A DNA stretch of 64,000 nt from Nereida sp. MMG025 (GCF_021654165.1 NZ_JAKFZN010000001.1:434001-498000), one strand, 5' to 3'. Positions 19,069 through 27,622 are shown, counted from the stretch's first letter. The notes: generated by a model not told the origin, from the sequence alone. A program made the numbers and translations.

Positions 19069-19800
19069 ATGACCCATTCGATTGACGTCTCTGACGAGAC
19101 CATCGCAGCACTGCGCAATTGCAGCACAGCCACTATTGCCACATTGTTGTATAAGCATGGTATCCGGAACGCTTTTGTTCAGGGTGTAGGGCGTCTAGGT
19201 GGCGGCGGTAAGCCTCGTATGGTCGGCCCTGCATTTACCTTGCGATATATGGCAGCCCGTGAGGACACCGACCAGCTGACCGAATTCCGCAAAGCTGATC
19301 ATCCGCAACGCAAGGCGATTGAAACCTGCCCAGAAGGGCATGTTCTCGTCATGGATTGCCGTCAAGATGCCACCGCCGCCTCTGCGGGTTCGATCCTTCT
19401 GACCCGCCTTCAAGTGCGCGGCGGGGAAGGCGTTGTGACAGATGGTGGCGTGCGTGACGCTGATGGCGCCGGCGAGCTTGAAATGCCGGTTTATGCCGCC
19501 GGCCCCAGTGCTTTGACGAACCTCACCAAACATCATGCTGTCGATATAAATGTGCCCGTTAGCTGCGGCACCTGTCCGGTTTACCCAGGCGATATCGTTG
19601 TGGGCGACGGCGACGGGGTGATGGTCATTCCCCGCCATATGGCCAAGCAGATTGCCGAGGAAGGCGCACCTATGGAGCTTTACGAAGACTTTGTTCTGGA
19701 ACAGGTCAACAGTGGCGCGCCAATCATCGGCCTCTATCCAGCAACCGACCCTGCGAACCTCGAAAAATTCGAAGAGTGGAAAACCAAGAACGGCCACTAG
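19069..19800 (+). CDS. RraA/HMG-aldolase-like protein
   Basis: Belongs to the fold shared by RNase E inhibitor RraA and class II 4-hydroxy-2-oxoacid aldolases/oxaloacetate decarboxylases. At 243 residues it is longer than E. coli RraA (about 160). The stretch GVVTDGGVRDADG contains the Arg-Asp pair that the aldolases need, so enzymatic activity is more likely than RNase regulation. In a hexarate pathway such an enzyme could cleave or decarboxylate a 2-keto-3-deoxy acid; this is inference. Sits 2 bp after gntR and 10 bp before the dehydrogenase gene. Confidence 0.85.
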   Translation: MTHSIDVSDETIAALRNCSTATIATLLYKHGIRNAFVQGVGRLGGGGKPRMVGPAFTLRYMAAREDTDQLTEFRKADHPQRKAIETCPEGHVLVMDCRQDATAASAGSILLTRLQVRGGEGVVTDGGVRDADGAGELEMPVYAAGPSALTNLTKHHAVDINVPVSCGTCPVYPGDIVVGDGDGVMVIPRHMAKQIAEEGAPMELYEDFVLEQVNSGAPIIGLYPATDPANLEKFEEWKTKNGH

Positions 19801-19810
19801 GGAGTCGCGC

Positions 19811-20587
19811 ATGTCTGGCTCAGTGCTGATTACAGGTGCAAACGGTCGTATCGGCTCCCTGCTTATGGAAGGGCTGGCAAAAGCGGGCTGGTCTGTTCGG
19901 GGCTGTGATGTGGCAGATGGCCCTGACGGCGTCGCGCAAGGCGACATTTGTGACCTTGAAACGATGCAGGGCCTGATGAAAGGCTGCCGCTCGGTTATCC
20001 ATCTGGCGGGTACGCCTAATGCCAAACCGGGCTGGGAAGCGGTCAACCGGCTCAATATCGACGGCACGCGAACGATACTGGAGGCCGCGCGTCGCGAGGG
20101 TGTGTCGCAGATCATCTACGCTAGCTCAATTCACACGATTGGCGGCCTTCCAGCGCGCACACCGTTCGTGCCAGACTTGCCGGATCGGCCCAGTGGCAGC
20201 TACGGCGTATCAAAACTCGCCTCTGAAGGGTTGCTGCGAGTCTATTCACAGAAGGCTGATATACGTGCGATTTCGGTGAGAATTTGCAGTTTTCGTCCTG
20301 CCCCTGTTGACGCGCGCGAACTCCGTACATGGATCGGATACGACGATACAGTGCATCTGTTTGATCGCTGCCTTTGTGACGAAACACAGGGCTATCAGAT
20401 GATTTGGGGCCTGTCCGGCAACACCCGTGTCGAGGTTGATGATCCAACTGCGCGGCGTATCGAATACCATCCACAGCAAAACGCGGAATCGCATATCGCC
20501 AATATTACGGGCGATCCGGACGTTGAACCATGGCCCCTTATGGGCGGACCCGTTGCCGCCGACGCCGAAACAGATTTTCTTGATTGA
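19811..20587 (+). CDS. udh: NAD-dependent uronate dehydrogenase-like SDR
   Basis: 258-residue short-chain dehydrogenase starting at ATG 19811. Nucleotide site LITGANGRIGSLL; VIHLAGTPNA; catalytic Ser in IIYASSIHTIGG and Tyr/Lys in YGVSKLASE. The overall order (SSxHxIG, YGxSK, VRICSFRP, RELRTWIGYDD) matches uronate dehydrogenases that oxidise galacturonate or glucuronate to the 1,5-lactone. Context agrees: a lactonase, an aldarate-type dehydratase and KGSADH are adjacent. An alternative sugar substrate remains possible. Its stop overlaps the likely start of the epimerase gene. Confidence 0.78.
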   Translation: MSGSVLITGANGRIGSLLMEGLAKAGWSVRGCDVADGPDGVAQGDICDLETMQGLMKGCRSVIHLAGTPNAKPGWEAVNRLNIDGTRTILEAARREGVSQIIYASSIHTIGGLPARTPFVPDLPDRPSGSYGVSKLASEGLLRVYSQKADIRAISVRICSFRPAPVDARELRTWIGYDDTVHLFDRCLCDETQGYQMIWGLSGNTRVEVDDPTARRIEYHPQQNAESHIANITGDPDVEPWPLMGGPVAADAETDFLD

Positions 20588-21437
20588 TCCCTTAGTCAAA
20601 ATTGCAAGCGACCGCTACCGAGCAACACTTGCCCCGCATCACGGCGGCCGCCTGATATCGCTTGATTGGCGCGACGACGCAGGCCAATGGCAGGCACTGA
20701 TGCCAGATGCAGGACCACCGCCCTATGCCGGCAAAAAAGCTACGGCTTTTCCGCTCATCCCCTTTGGGGGGCGATTGAGGGATGCCGCCGTTCAAACCGA
20801 AACAGGCATGGTCCGCGTCCCCGAACACCCGCCTGAATCGGGCCTTGTGTTGCATGGAGACGGCGCGCGACGACCTTGGGGTTTGAAATATCGCTCCCCA
20901 AATGCTGCAACGCTGTCACTCGATTGGCCGAGCACGGACTGGCCGTTTGAGGGTCACTGCGAAATGACATTCGCGGCGTTTGATGATCGTTTTGAGGTTT
21001 CTCAATCCGTAGGAACGACAGAAGGCCCAGCACCGTTCGCACTTGGATGGCATCCGTATTTCCGCGCAGACGGGGACAGCCTTCTTCTGCTGGACGCCGA
21101 CGCGGTATCGATGAATGACCCCGAAGGATTTGCGCGCCCGTTCACGCGTCGGTCCGAGGCTTTGAAAATGCGACTGCGCGATGTAGCGTCGACCCGTTCA
21201 TACCGCCTTTCGGGTCCAGACGTGCGACTCGTGAAGCAATTGGCGGGGATCCAACTCAGCCTAGGGCTGTTCGGTGCATTCGATGAAGTGACAATCCACG
21301 TCCCACCCCAGGCCCAGAGTATCGCTATCGAACCCGTCTCTCATGTCCTTACATCTCCCTGTTTTCCAAACGTTGGTACGAACAGTTCTCTTCATGGAAA
21401 CGTAGCCATCCGCGCGCACCAAATCGAATTGCGATGA
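20580..21437 (+). CDS. Aldose 1-epimerase-like protein
   Basis: Galactose-mutarotase-fold protein, 285 residues from a TTG at 20580 that overlaps the udh stop by 8 bp. TTG is chosen because the conserved core begins at once (VKIASDRYRATLAPHHGGRLISL); the long upstream frame is udh coding sequence. Visible family residues include FPLIPFGGRLRDA, LHGDGARRPWG (His) and FALGWHPYFRAD (catalytic His region). It could supply the beta-anomer that uronate dehydrogenases use. Last gene of the plus-strand catabolic unit. Confidence 0.8.
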   Translation: MIDPLVKIASDRYRATLAPHHGGRLISLDWRDDAGQWQALMPDAGPPPYAGKKATAFPLIPFGGRLRDAAVQTETGMVRVPEHPPESGLVLHGDGARRPWGLKYRSPNAATLSLDWPSTDWPFEGHCEMTFAAFDDRFEVSQSVGTTEGPAPFALGWHPYFRADGDSLLLLDADAVSMNDPEGFARPFTRRSEALKMRLRDVASTRSYRLSGPDVRLVKQLAGIQLSLGLFGAFDEVTIHVPPQAQSIAIEPVSHVLTSPCFPNVGTNSSLHGNVAIRAHQIELR

Positions 21438-21556
21438 CCATTCCAAACTGTTCGTTTGGTCCAAAGCAGCTATTGGAGCAATCGCGGCGAAATGGCGCTT
21501 CGTCCGCAATGCAGTCCTTTGAAACCCTCACCCACGGACCCGTTCTCCCTACCGCC
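21438..21556. other. Non-coding border between the uronate block and dgt
   Basis: 119 bp. It contains CTGTTCGTTTGGTCCAAAG and AATCGCGGCGAAATGGCGC, words of the kind I remember from degenerate Roseobacter intergenic repeats, and faintly resembles the sequence at 11461-11515. No gene is apparent. Confidence 0.4.
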
Positions 21557-22690
21557 TCACAACAACACCTCGGCCTGAGCCAGAGCGAACCGATCGGTCA
21601 TTCCCGCGATATAGTCAGCCACCAGGCGGGCGCGCGCGATGTCTGTGGTGGCGGCGTCGACGTCCTTGGCCCATTCGGTCGGCAACAGGTCGGGCCGCTC
21701 CATATATAGCGGGAACAAGCCTTCCACGACGGCAGTGACCTGTTTGCGCATCTCCACCACGCTAGGGGCGCGATACATTTGGGTGAACAGGAACTTACGG
21801 ATCACTTTCAGATCGCCCCAGAGGGCCGGTGAAAACTGTACGCAGGGCGCGCCCAGTCCCCTGACCTCTTCGACCGAGCCGAGCCCTTCGAGCAACCCGC
21901 GCGAGGTGTCGATCACATCTTCGACCATCACCCCGAACACACGGCGCAACGCTTCATGTCGACGTCGTTTCGCCTCAAGCCCCGGGTAGAGACGGTCTAC
22001 TTGTTCATAGGCCGCACCGACGATGGGCAGCACGCAGATGTCATCATCGCTGAACAGACCTGCGCGCAAACCATCGTGCAAGTCGTGATTGTTGTAGGCG
22101 ATATCATCGGACAGTGCGGCCACCTGAGCCTCTGCACTGGCGTGGGTGTGCAGTTCCAGATCGTGACGCGCTGAATATTCAGCCAACGCAAATGGCAACG
22201 CACCCGTTACGGGGCCGTTGTGCTTGGCGATCCCTTCCAGACACTCCCAAGTCAGGTTCAATCCGTCCCATTCAGCGTAGTGCCTTTCCAGCGATGTCAC
22301 GATTTTGAGCGCTTGGGCGTTGTGATCAAACCCACCATAGGGCTGCATCAGCGCCTCAAGCGCGTCTTCGCCCGTATGACCGAACGGCGTATGGCCAAGA
22401 TCATGGGCCAAGGCGACAGCCTCGGTCAGCTCACCATTCAGGCCCAAAACGCCCGCGATTGTTCGGGCGACCTGTGCCACCTCAATCGTATGGGTCAGGC
22501 GTGTGCGAAAGCTGTCCCCTTCATGTTCTACAAACACTTGCGTTTTGTGTTTGAGCCGCCGGAACGCGCTGGCGTGGATAATCCGATCACGGTCGCGCTG
22601 AAACGGGCTGCGAAAGGCGCTTTCATCTTCGGCAAACAGCCGCCCACGAACGCGGGAGGGATCTGATGCATAAGGCGCTGCCGTCCTCAT
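21557..22690 (-). CDS. dgt: Deoxyguanosinetriphosphate triphosphohydrolase-like protein
   Basis: HD-domain dNTP triphosphohydrolase that releases tripolyphosphate from dGTP and related nucleotides. Metal-binding residues appear in RLTHTIEVAQVAR and in HDLGHTPFGHTGED; the EGIAKHNGP and DDIAYNNHDLHDGL segments are typical of the Dgt type 2 subfamily. 377 residues. It diverges from erpA and lies next to the border of the uronate block; in relatives it usually precedes argS. Confidence 0.94.
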   Translation of the reverse strand: MRTAAPYASDPSRVRGRLFAEDESAFRSPFQRDRDRIIHASAFRRLKHKTQVFVEHEGDSFRTRLTHTIEVAQVARTIAGVLGLNGELTEAVALAHDLGHTPFGHTGEDALEALMQPYGGFDHNAQALKIVTSLERHYAEWDGLNLTWECLEGIAKHNGPVTGALPFALAEYSARHDLELHTHASAEAQVAALSDDIAYNNHDLHDGLRAGLFSDDDICVLPIVGAAYEQVDRLYPGLEAKRRRHEALRRVFGVMVEDVIDTSRGLLEGLGSVEEVRGLGAPCVQFSPALWGDLKVIRKFLFTQMYRAPSVVEMRKQVTAVVEGLFPLYMERPDLLPTEWAKDVDAATTDIARARLVADYIAGMTDRFALAQAEVLL

Positions 22691-22709
22691 TGGAATTCTA
22701 CCATCTCTC

Positions 22710-22739
22710 TTGTGGTGCCTTTGCCTGCGCTTATATACT
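22710..22739 (+). promoter_or_regulatory. Sigma-70-like promoter of erpA
   Basis: TTGTGG (22710-22715) and TATACT (22734-22739) with an 18-bp spacer, placing transcription start about 25 bp before the erpA ATG at 22770. Confidence 0.5.
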
Positions 22740-22769
22740 GGTCAAACAAACATTCAACGGACGACAGAT

Positions 22770-23096
22770 ATGCTGACCATTCCGCCCAAAGTCACAGAAC
22801 GCGCATTTGAACGGCTGTCCGAAATTGGCGCCGCCGCACAAGGCAAAGCCTTGCGCGTTGCGGTCGAAGGCGGCGGATGTTCGGGGTTCCAGTATGAAAT
22901 TGATCTGGATGACCCGAAGGACGACGATTTGATCTTGGAGGGATCTGGAGAGAAAGTTGTCGTCGACAGTGTATCACTGCCATTTTTGGCAGACGCGATC
23001 ATTGATTTTTCCGAAGAACTGATCGGCGCGCGGTTTGTGATCAACAACCCGAACGCCAGCAGCTCTTGTGGCTGCGGGACCAGTTTTTCGATGTAA
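22770..23096 (+). CDS. erpA: Iron-sulfur cluster insertion protein ErpA
   Basis: A-type Fe-S carrier that hands clusters to apoproteins. 108 residues from ATG 22770, which matches the family start (MLTIPPKVTERAFERL); the longer upstream frame covers the promoter and is dismissed. Cluster ligands are Cys37 (GGGCSGF) and Cys100/Cys102 (SSSCGCG). Monocistronic, divergent from dgt, as is common in this group. Confidence 0.94.
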   Translation: MLTIPPKVTERAFERLSEIGAAAQGKALRVAVEGGGCSGFQYEIDLDDPKDDDLILEGSGEKVVVDSVSLPFLADAIIDFSEELIGARFVINNPNASSSCGCGTSFSM

Positions 23097-23111
23097 GTTG
23101 GCCGTACGGCC

Positions 23112-23228
23112 TTACCTGCCTGCCAGAATGGGGCCTGTGTGCAGCGAATAACTGCGCGAAGTTTCGACGGGTGAACCACATGCGGACAAACCACCAAGGG
23201 CAATAATTAAACAAACTGCTCGGACCAT
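23112..23228 (-). CDS. Small lipoprotein, 38 aa
   Basis: Very short frame with every mark of a real lipoprotein: AAGGAG ahead of ATG 23228, a hydrophobic signal (VRAVCLIIALGG) and a lipobox LSAC with Cys17. The mature part is only 22 residues (CGSPVETSRSYSLHTGPILAGR). Function unknown. It converges on erpA with 15 bp between the stops. Confidence 0.65.
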   Translation of the reverse strand: MVRAVCLIIALGGLSACGSPVETSRSYSLHTGPILAGR

Positions 23229-23352
23229 AATTGATCTCCTTTTTGAACTGCTTGCCGTAAAGGTAACTTGCAAATTGGGCATCAATATGGCGAACAGTCT
23301 GTTTCCATTAATCATTCAATCATCAGAGTGGCTGACCGCGGTGTTTTCCAAT

Positions 23353-23389
23353 AAAAAAGCGCGGTTGGTTTTGTGACCACCGCGCTTTT
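23353..23389 (-). terminator. Terminator of the 104-aa gene
   Basis: Read on the minus strand, AAAAGCGCGG pairs with CCGCGCTTTT, extended by GGT/ACC around the loop, and ends in a run of six T. It lies 20 bp after the stop of the 104-aa gene. Confidence 0.8.
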
Positions 23390-23408
23390 GACCGGTATTT
23401 CGGTAAAG

Positions 23409-23723
23409 CTAGGCCGCTTTTTCTTCCTTCGGCTCGGCATCATCGGCTTTGCCTTCAACAACCGCATCATCGGTGTCTGCGGCTGGTTCTTCTTCTGCTT
23501 GCTCCTGCGATGGGGCCGGCAGTGCCAAGGCTTCGTCGGCCAGTTGTTCTGGCAACTCAAATTCGATGGTGCCGGATGCAGGGTCAATCGTGACTTTGGG
23601 TTTGTCGCCTTGCAACGCCATCAGGGCGTTAAGCTCGGACGTGACGCGCCCGAACTGTTCGCGCTGCGTTTCGACCTTGGCTTCGACTTCGGCGCCACGA
23701 CGTTTGAAAAGAAATTTAAGCAT
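23409..23723 (-). CDS. Conserved hypothetical protein, 104 aa
   Basis: Not recognised beyond being conserved-looking. A basic start (MLKFLFKRRGAEVEAKVE) leads into a short helical segment (TQREQFGRVTSELNALMALQ), a compact beta-like portion (KPKVTIDPASGTIEFELPEQLADEAL) and a strongly acidic, low-complexity tail (residues ~72-104). It has its own terminator. The charge split suggests a soluble protein that binds a partner through its basic head, but no function can be named. Confidence 0.7.
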   Translation of the reverse strand: MLKFLFKRRGAEVEAKVETQREQFGRVTSELNALMALQGDKPKVTIDPASGTIEFELPEQLADEALALPAPSQEQAEEEPAADTDDAVVEGKADDAEPKEEKAA

Positions 23724-23826
23724 AATAGCCCCCTATGTTATCTTTGATCATATGGTATTTTCCACTCGGTTGCATGGGAAAAATGCCGCGCCCGCATCAT
23801 TTTGCTGCACCTGCATCACACCCGAT

Positions 23827-23855
23827 TTGCACAGGCCATTACCCTTACCGATAAT
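23827..23855 (+). promoter_or_regulatory. Sigma-70-like promoter of xthA
   Basis: TTGCAC (23827-23832) and GATAAT (23850-23855) are separated by exactly 17 bp, 50 bp before the xthA start codon. Confidence 0.55.
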
Positions 23856-23904
23856 TTTGCTTTTTTGCCTTCCCCGTCGCGCACCTGCATGGCACTAAGC
23901 CTGT

Positions 23905-24684
23905 ATGAAAATTGCAAGTTTTAACATCAACGGGATCAAAGCCCGCCTGCCTGCCCTTTTGGATTGGTTGTCAGAAGCGCAACCCGATGTAGCTGTGCTG
24001 CAGGAAATCAAATCCGTGGACGAGGCCTTTCCCCGCGAGCCGATTGAGGACCTTGGTTATATCGTCGAAACGCACGGGCAAAAATCCTTTAACGGCGTGG
24101 CGATCTTGTCAAAGCATCCTTTGGAAGATGTGACCCGCGGCCTGCCCGGTGATGACAGCGACGAACAAGCGCGCTGGATCGAAGCGACGGTTGTTGGCAA
24201 ACAGGCGATCCGTATTTGCGGGCTCTATTTGCCGAACGGAAACCCGACACCGGGGCCTAAGTATGATTACAAACTGGCTTGGATGGATCGGCAGATCGCC
24301 CATGCCAAGTCTATGTTATCACACGATATTCCCTTCCTCATGGCAGGTGATTATAACATCATCCCGCAGCCCGAAGACTGCGCAAACCCTGCCGCTTGGA
24401 AAGACGACGCGCTGTTTCGCCTTGAAAGCCGTGCCAAATTTCGCACGCTTTGCGCTCTGGGGCTGACCGAAGCCTTCCGCGCCCGCAATATGGCGCCCGA
24501 ACAATACACGTTCTGGGACTATCAGGCGGGGGCCTACAATCGCAACGATGGCATCCGCATTGATCATTTCCTGCTGTCGCCGCAAGCCGCCGATATGCTA
24601 ACCGACTGTCAGATTGACGCCCACGTCAGGGGCCGTGAAAAACCATCAGATCACGTGCCGATCTGGGTTGAATTGGACCTTTAG
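23905..24684 (+). CDS. xthA: Exodeoxyribonuclease III
   Basis: AP endonuclease/3'-exonuclease of base-excision repair. 259 residues with the EEP-fold signatures: MKIASFNINGIKARLPAL, catalytic Glu in VLQEIKSVD, LYLPNGNP, catalytic Asp/Asn in AGDYNIIPQPEDC, and Asp/His in RIDHFLLSP and SDHVPIWVEL. It overlaps the convergent monooxygenase gene by 4 bp at the stop codons. Confidence 0.95.
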   Translation: MKIASFNINGIKARLPALLDWLSEAQPDVAVLQEIKSVDEAFPREPIEDLGYIVETHGQKSFNGVAILSKHPLEDVTRGLPGDDSDEQARWIEATVVGKQAIRICGLYLPNGNPTPGPKYDYKLAWMDRQIAHAKSMLSHDIPFLMAGDYNIIPQPEDCANPAAWKDDALFRLESRAKFRTLCALGLTEAFRARNMAPEQYTFWDYQAGAYNRNDGIRIDHFLLSPQAADMLTDCQIDAHVRGREKPSDHVPIWVELDL

Positions 24685-25799
24685 GACCGTGTTACATCGT
24701 GACCGTAGATCCACGCGTATTTCTTGAGCGCCGCTTGCGGAAACAGACGTGATCCCACCCGCAATCCTGAATGAGCTATTGCCTGTAACCCCTTGTTACG
24801 AATGTGATAATTTCTGGCGTTGTTATTGGCGGCTTTGATGACGCGTATGGCGCGGTCGTGGCGTTTGAATTGATAGCTTTCAAAGGCAGCGGCGGCTGTT
24901 TCATGATCGGCAAGGCATTGGGTGAGCACCCATGCGTCTTCCAAAGCAAGGTTGGCGCCCTGCGCCAGAAAGGGCAGCGTGGGATGGGCGGCGTCGCCCA
25001 CAAGTGCGGTGCGGTTTTTATGCCAAACGCGTGCAACTTCACGGCGAAATAGCCCCCAGATCTGCACGGTCTTAACCTGTGCCAGCCAGTCTTGGACAGG
25101 ACCGCCGAACCCTTTGAAAGCGGCACGCAGGTTGTCGGGGTCGTCTCGGGCATTCCAGCTGTCTTCGGCCCACGCGCTACGCTCTTGCACCGCTACGATG
25201 TTGCGCAGCCCACCGCGCAGCGGATAGCTGACCAAATGACAGCCGGGGCCCATGAACACTTCAGCCTCTGGCGGGCCATCCCCTTCGATCAGGGCGCGCC
25301 ACGCCACTTGGCCGGTAAAAAACGGATTGCCATCGCGGTTCATCTTGGCCCGTGTTTTTGAGCGCACACCATCGGCCGCGATCCAAAGCTGATCGTCTGG
25401 AACCGACAGAGGTGTATCGACCGCTTTATTTAGGTGAAGATCGACACCTAAGCCCTTGATCCCCTCATATAAAACATCGATCAATGCCGCGCGGTGCGCC
25501 AGCAAAAAGACCCCATGCGCGTGCTGTGCCAAATCCATCCGCAACACCTCGCGCCCCGCTTGATTGCGCAGCACGACCGCGCGGCTTTCAAGCGATCTGT
25601 CGCGCAACGCATCGCCCAATCCAAGCGCATCCATCACAGCAAATCCATTGGGGCTGATCTGAAGGCCTGCGCCGACTTCTGTGATGGCCGGGGCCGGATC
25701 ATAGACGGACACGGGCGCGCGACGTTGCGCCAGTGCATTGGCAGTTGCAAGACCTGCAACCCCTGCTCCGGCAATGTGAAATTGGGTTGTTTCAAACAT
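24681..25799 (-). CDS. FAD-dependent aromatic-type monooxygenase
   Basis: Flavoprotein hydroxylase of the PHBH/salicylate-hydroxylase class, 372 residues from ATG 25799. FAD site: FHIAGAGVAGLATANALAQRR (Rossmann GxGxxG) near residues 8-27; the DG motif in WIAADGVRSKTR; the GD motif in VGDAAHPTLPFLAQGANLALED. Substrate unknown; isolated from aromatic-degradation genes. Longer upstream frames overlap the dksA side and lack a ribosome site. Ends overlapping xthA by 4 bp. Confidence 0.88.
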   Translation of the reverse strand: MFETTQFHIAGAGVAGLATANALAQRRAPVSVYDPAPAITEVGAGLQISPNGFAVMDALGLGDALRDRSLESRAVVLRNQAGREVLRMDLAQHAHGVFLLAHRAALIDVLYEGIKGLGVDLHLNKAVDTPLSVPDDQLWIAADGVRSKTRAKMNRDGNPFFTGQVAWRALIEGDGPPEAEVFMGPGCHLVSYPLRGGLRNIVAVQERSAWAEDSWNARDDPDNLRAAFKGFGGPVQDWLAQVKTVQIWGLFRREVARVWHKNRTALVGDAAHPTLPFLAQGANLALEDAWVLTQCLADHETAAAAFESYQFKRHDRAIRVIKAANNNARNYHIRNKGLQAIAHSGLRVGSRLFPQAALKKYAWIYGHDVTRS

Positions 25800-25857
25800 A
25801 AAAGGCACCGCTGGTTTTACGCAGCGATGCCTAGAATTCTGATCATCCGCAATAGGA

Positions 25858-26313
25858 TTAGTCGTCGCGGTGGACTTTTTCGCGGCGCTCGTGACGTTCT
25901 TGGGCCTCAAGGCTCATGGTCGCGATCGGGCGTGCATCAAGGCGCTTGAGGCTGATTGGTTCGCCCGTCACGCTGCAATATCCGTATTCGCCTTCATCGA
26001 TGCGGCGCAGGGCTGCATCAATTTTCGACACCAGCTTGCGCTGACGGTCCCGGGTGCGAAGTTCTAGTGCGCGGTCTGTTTCTTCCGAGGCGCGGTCAGC
26101 AACATCAGGGATGTTGCGCGTGCCGTCTTGCAGCCCTTCGATGGTATCGCGTGTATCGGAAAGCAAATCCGCTTTCCATTCCAGCAGTTTACGGCGGAAG
26201 TATTCAACTTGACGGTCGTTCATGAACGGTTCGTCTTCGGCAGGACGATAATCGTCGGGCAGAAAGGACTCTGCTTTCATTTTTGTTTTTCCCTTAGCTG
26301 TGCTGCGGGTCAT
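25858..26313 (-). CDS. dksA: RNA polymerase-binding regulator DksA (zinc-less type)
   Basis: Secondary-channel factor that acts with ppGpp. 151 residues from ATG 26313 (AGGAG 8 bp upstream); a second start at 26280 is possible. The coiled-coil tip motif DVADRAS is intact, as is the second-helix ERALELRTRDR-like stretch. The usual four-Cys zinc finger is reduced to one Cys (Cys113 in YGYCSVTGEPI); the other positions are Thr, Ser and Ala. Such forms are known (DksA2 of Pseudomonas aeruginosa; Rhodobacter). Divergent from the MoxR gene. Confidence 0.93.
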   Translation of the reverse strand: MTRSTAKGKTKMKAESFLPDDYRPAEDEPFMNDRQVEYFRRKLLEWKADLLSDTRDTIEGLQDGTRNIPDVADRASEETDRALELRTRDRQRKLVSKIDAALRRIDEGEYGYCSVTGEPISLKRLDARPIATMSLEAQERHERREKVHRDD

Positions 26314-26508
26314 AACGTTCTCCTGCTATCCCACCGCTTCCCTGCCTGCGCACTACCCTAACGGAAGGCAATTGCCAAGCAGAAAACCCAACCAACAACG
26401 TATGCGCGACGCACGATATATCCAGCGTCAACTGCAGGCTTGCCTGATTCGCGCAACCTGCTAATGTGCCGTTAACGACGCATAAAAGTGCGCGATAATG
26501 AGGCAGTT

Positions 26509-27348
26509 ATGAAATTCACAGGAACCGACGGCTATGTGGCCACGGATGACCTGACTGTTGCGGTAAACGCAGCCGTCACGTTGCAGCGCCCCCTTTTGGT
26601 GAAAGGCGAACCTGGCACAGGCAAGACCGAGCTTGCGTTGCAGGTGGCCGCGTCCTTGGGTGTTCCGATGATCGAATGGAACATCAAATCCACCACCCGC
26701 GCGCAGCAAGGCCTTTACGAATATGACGCCGTCAGTCGCCTGCGTGACAGCCAGTTAGGCGATGAACGGGTGCGCGACGTGGCCAATTACATCCGCAAAG
26801 GAAAGCTCTGGGAGGCTTTTGAGGCCGATGAGCGCGTGGTTCTGCTGATCGACGAGGTCGACAAGGCCGACATCGAATTCCCCAACGATCTTCTGCAAGA
26901 ACTCGATAAAATGGCGTTTTATGTCTATGAGACAGGCCAGACGATCACCGCCAAACATCGCCCCATTGTCATCATCACATCGAACAATGAAAAAGAATTG
27001 CCCGACGCGTTTTTGCGCCGCTGCTTTTTCCACTACATCCGTTTTCCCGATGAAGAGACCCTTCGCAAAATTGTCGAGGTGCATCACCCCAATATCAAAT
27101 CAGACTTGCTTAGCGCCGCGCTGACCCAGTTTATGGAGGTGCGAGACACCCCGGGTCTGAAGAAAAAACCATCCACCTCCGAGGTGCTGGATTGGCTCAA
27201 ACTGTTGTTGGCCGAAGATTTGACCGCAGCCGACCTCAAGCGCGATGGCACAAACGCCCTTCCCAAGTTGCACGGCGCATTGCTGAAAAACGAGCAGGAT
27301 GTGCACCTGTTTGAGCGACTTGCCTTTATGGCGCGGCGCGGATCATGA
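26509..27348 (+). CDS. MoxR-family AAA+ ATPase
   Basis: Chaperone-like ATPase, 279 residues from ATG 26509 (AGG just upstream; an earlier GTG is less likely). Walker A GEPGTGKT, Walker B VVLLIDEVDKAD, sensor 1 IITSNNEKELPDAFLRRC. The C-terminal lid is present. MoxR proteins work with VWA-domain partners to assemble or activate metal enzymes or envelope complexes; the VWA gene stands 1.8 kb downstream, with a lipoprotein and a small membrane protein between. Confidence 0.93.
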   Translation: MKFTGTDGYVATDDLTVAVNAAVTLQRPLLVKGEPGTGKTELALQVAASLGVPMIEWNIKSTTRAQQGLYEYDAVSRLRDSQLGDERVRDVANYIRKGKLWEAFEADERVVLLIDEVDKADIEFPNDLLQELDKMAFYVYETGQTITAKHRPIVIITSNNEKELPDAFLRRCFFHYIRFPDEETLRKIVEVHHPNIKSDLLSAALTQFMEVRDTPGLKKKPSTSEVLDWLKLLLAEDLTAADLKRDGTNALPKLHGALLKNEQDVHLFERLAFMARRGS

Positions 27349-27622
27349 CAGGGGCGCGCGGCCGCAATAATCGCGGCACCCCCACTATCGGCGCGTCACA
27401 TTTGACGCTTGCCGCGGGAATTTCCCCCGCAAACCCTAATTTCGCCCAATTTGACCCGCATACGCTGGTTCCAACGATAAAAACCGTGGAACCGAGCATG
27501 TCCCTGATCCTTCGCTACAAAGGTAGTTTTGCCCAGTGCCGTTTGGCATTGCGCCCCGCTACCCGCAAGCTGGATCAGACCCGCAATGCGATGTTCCCTT
27601 CTGACATGTTTGGGAATAATTA

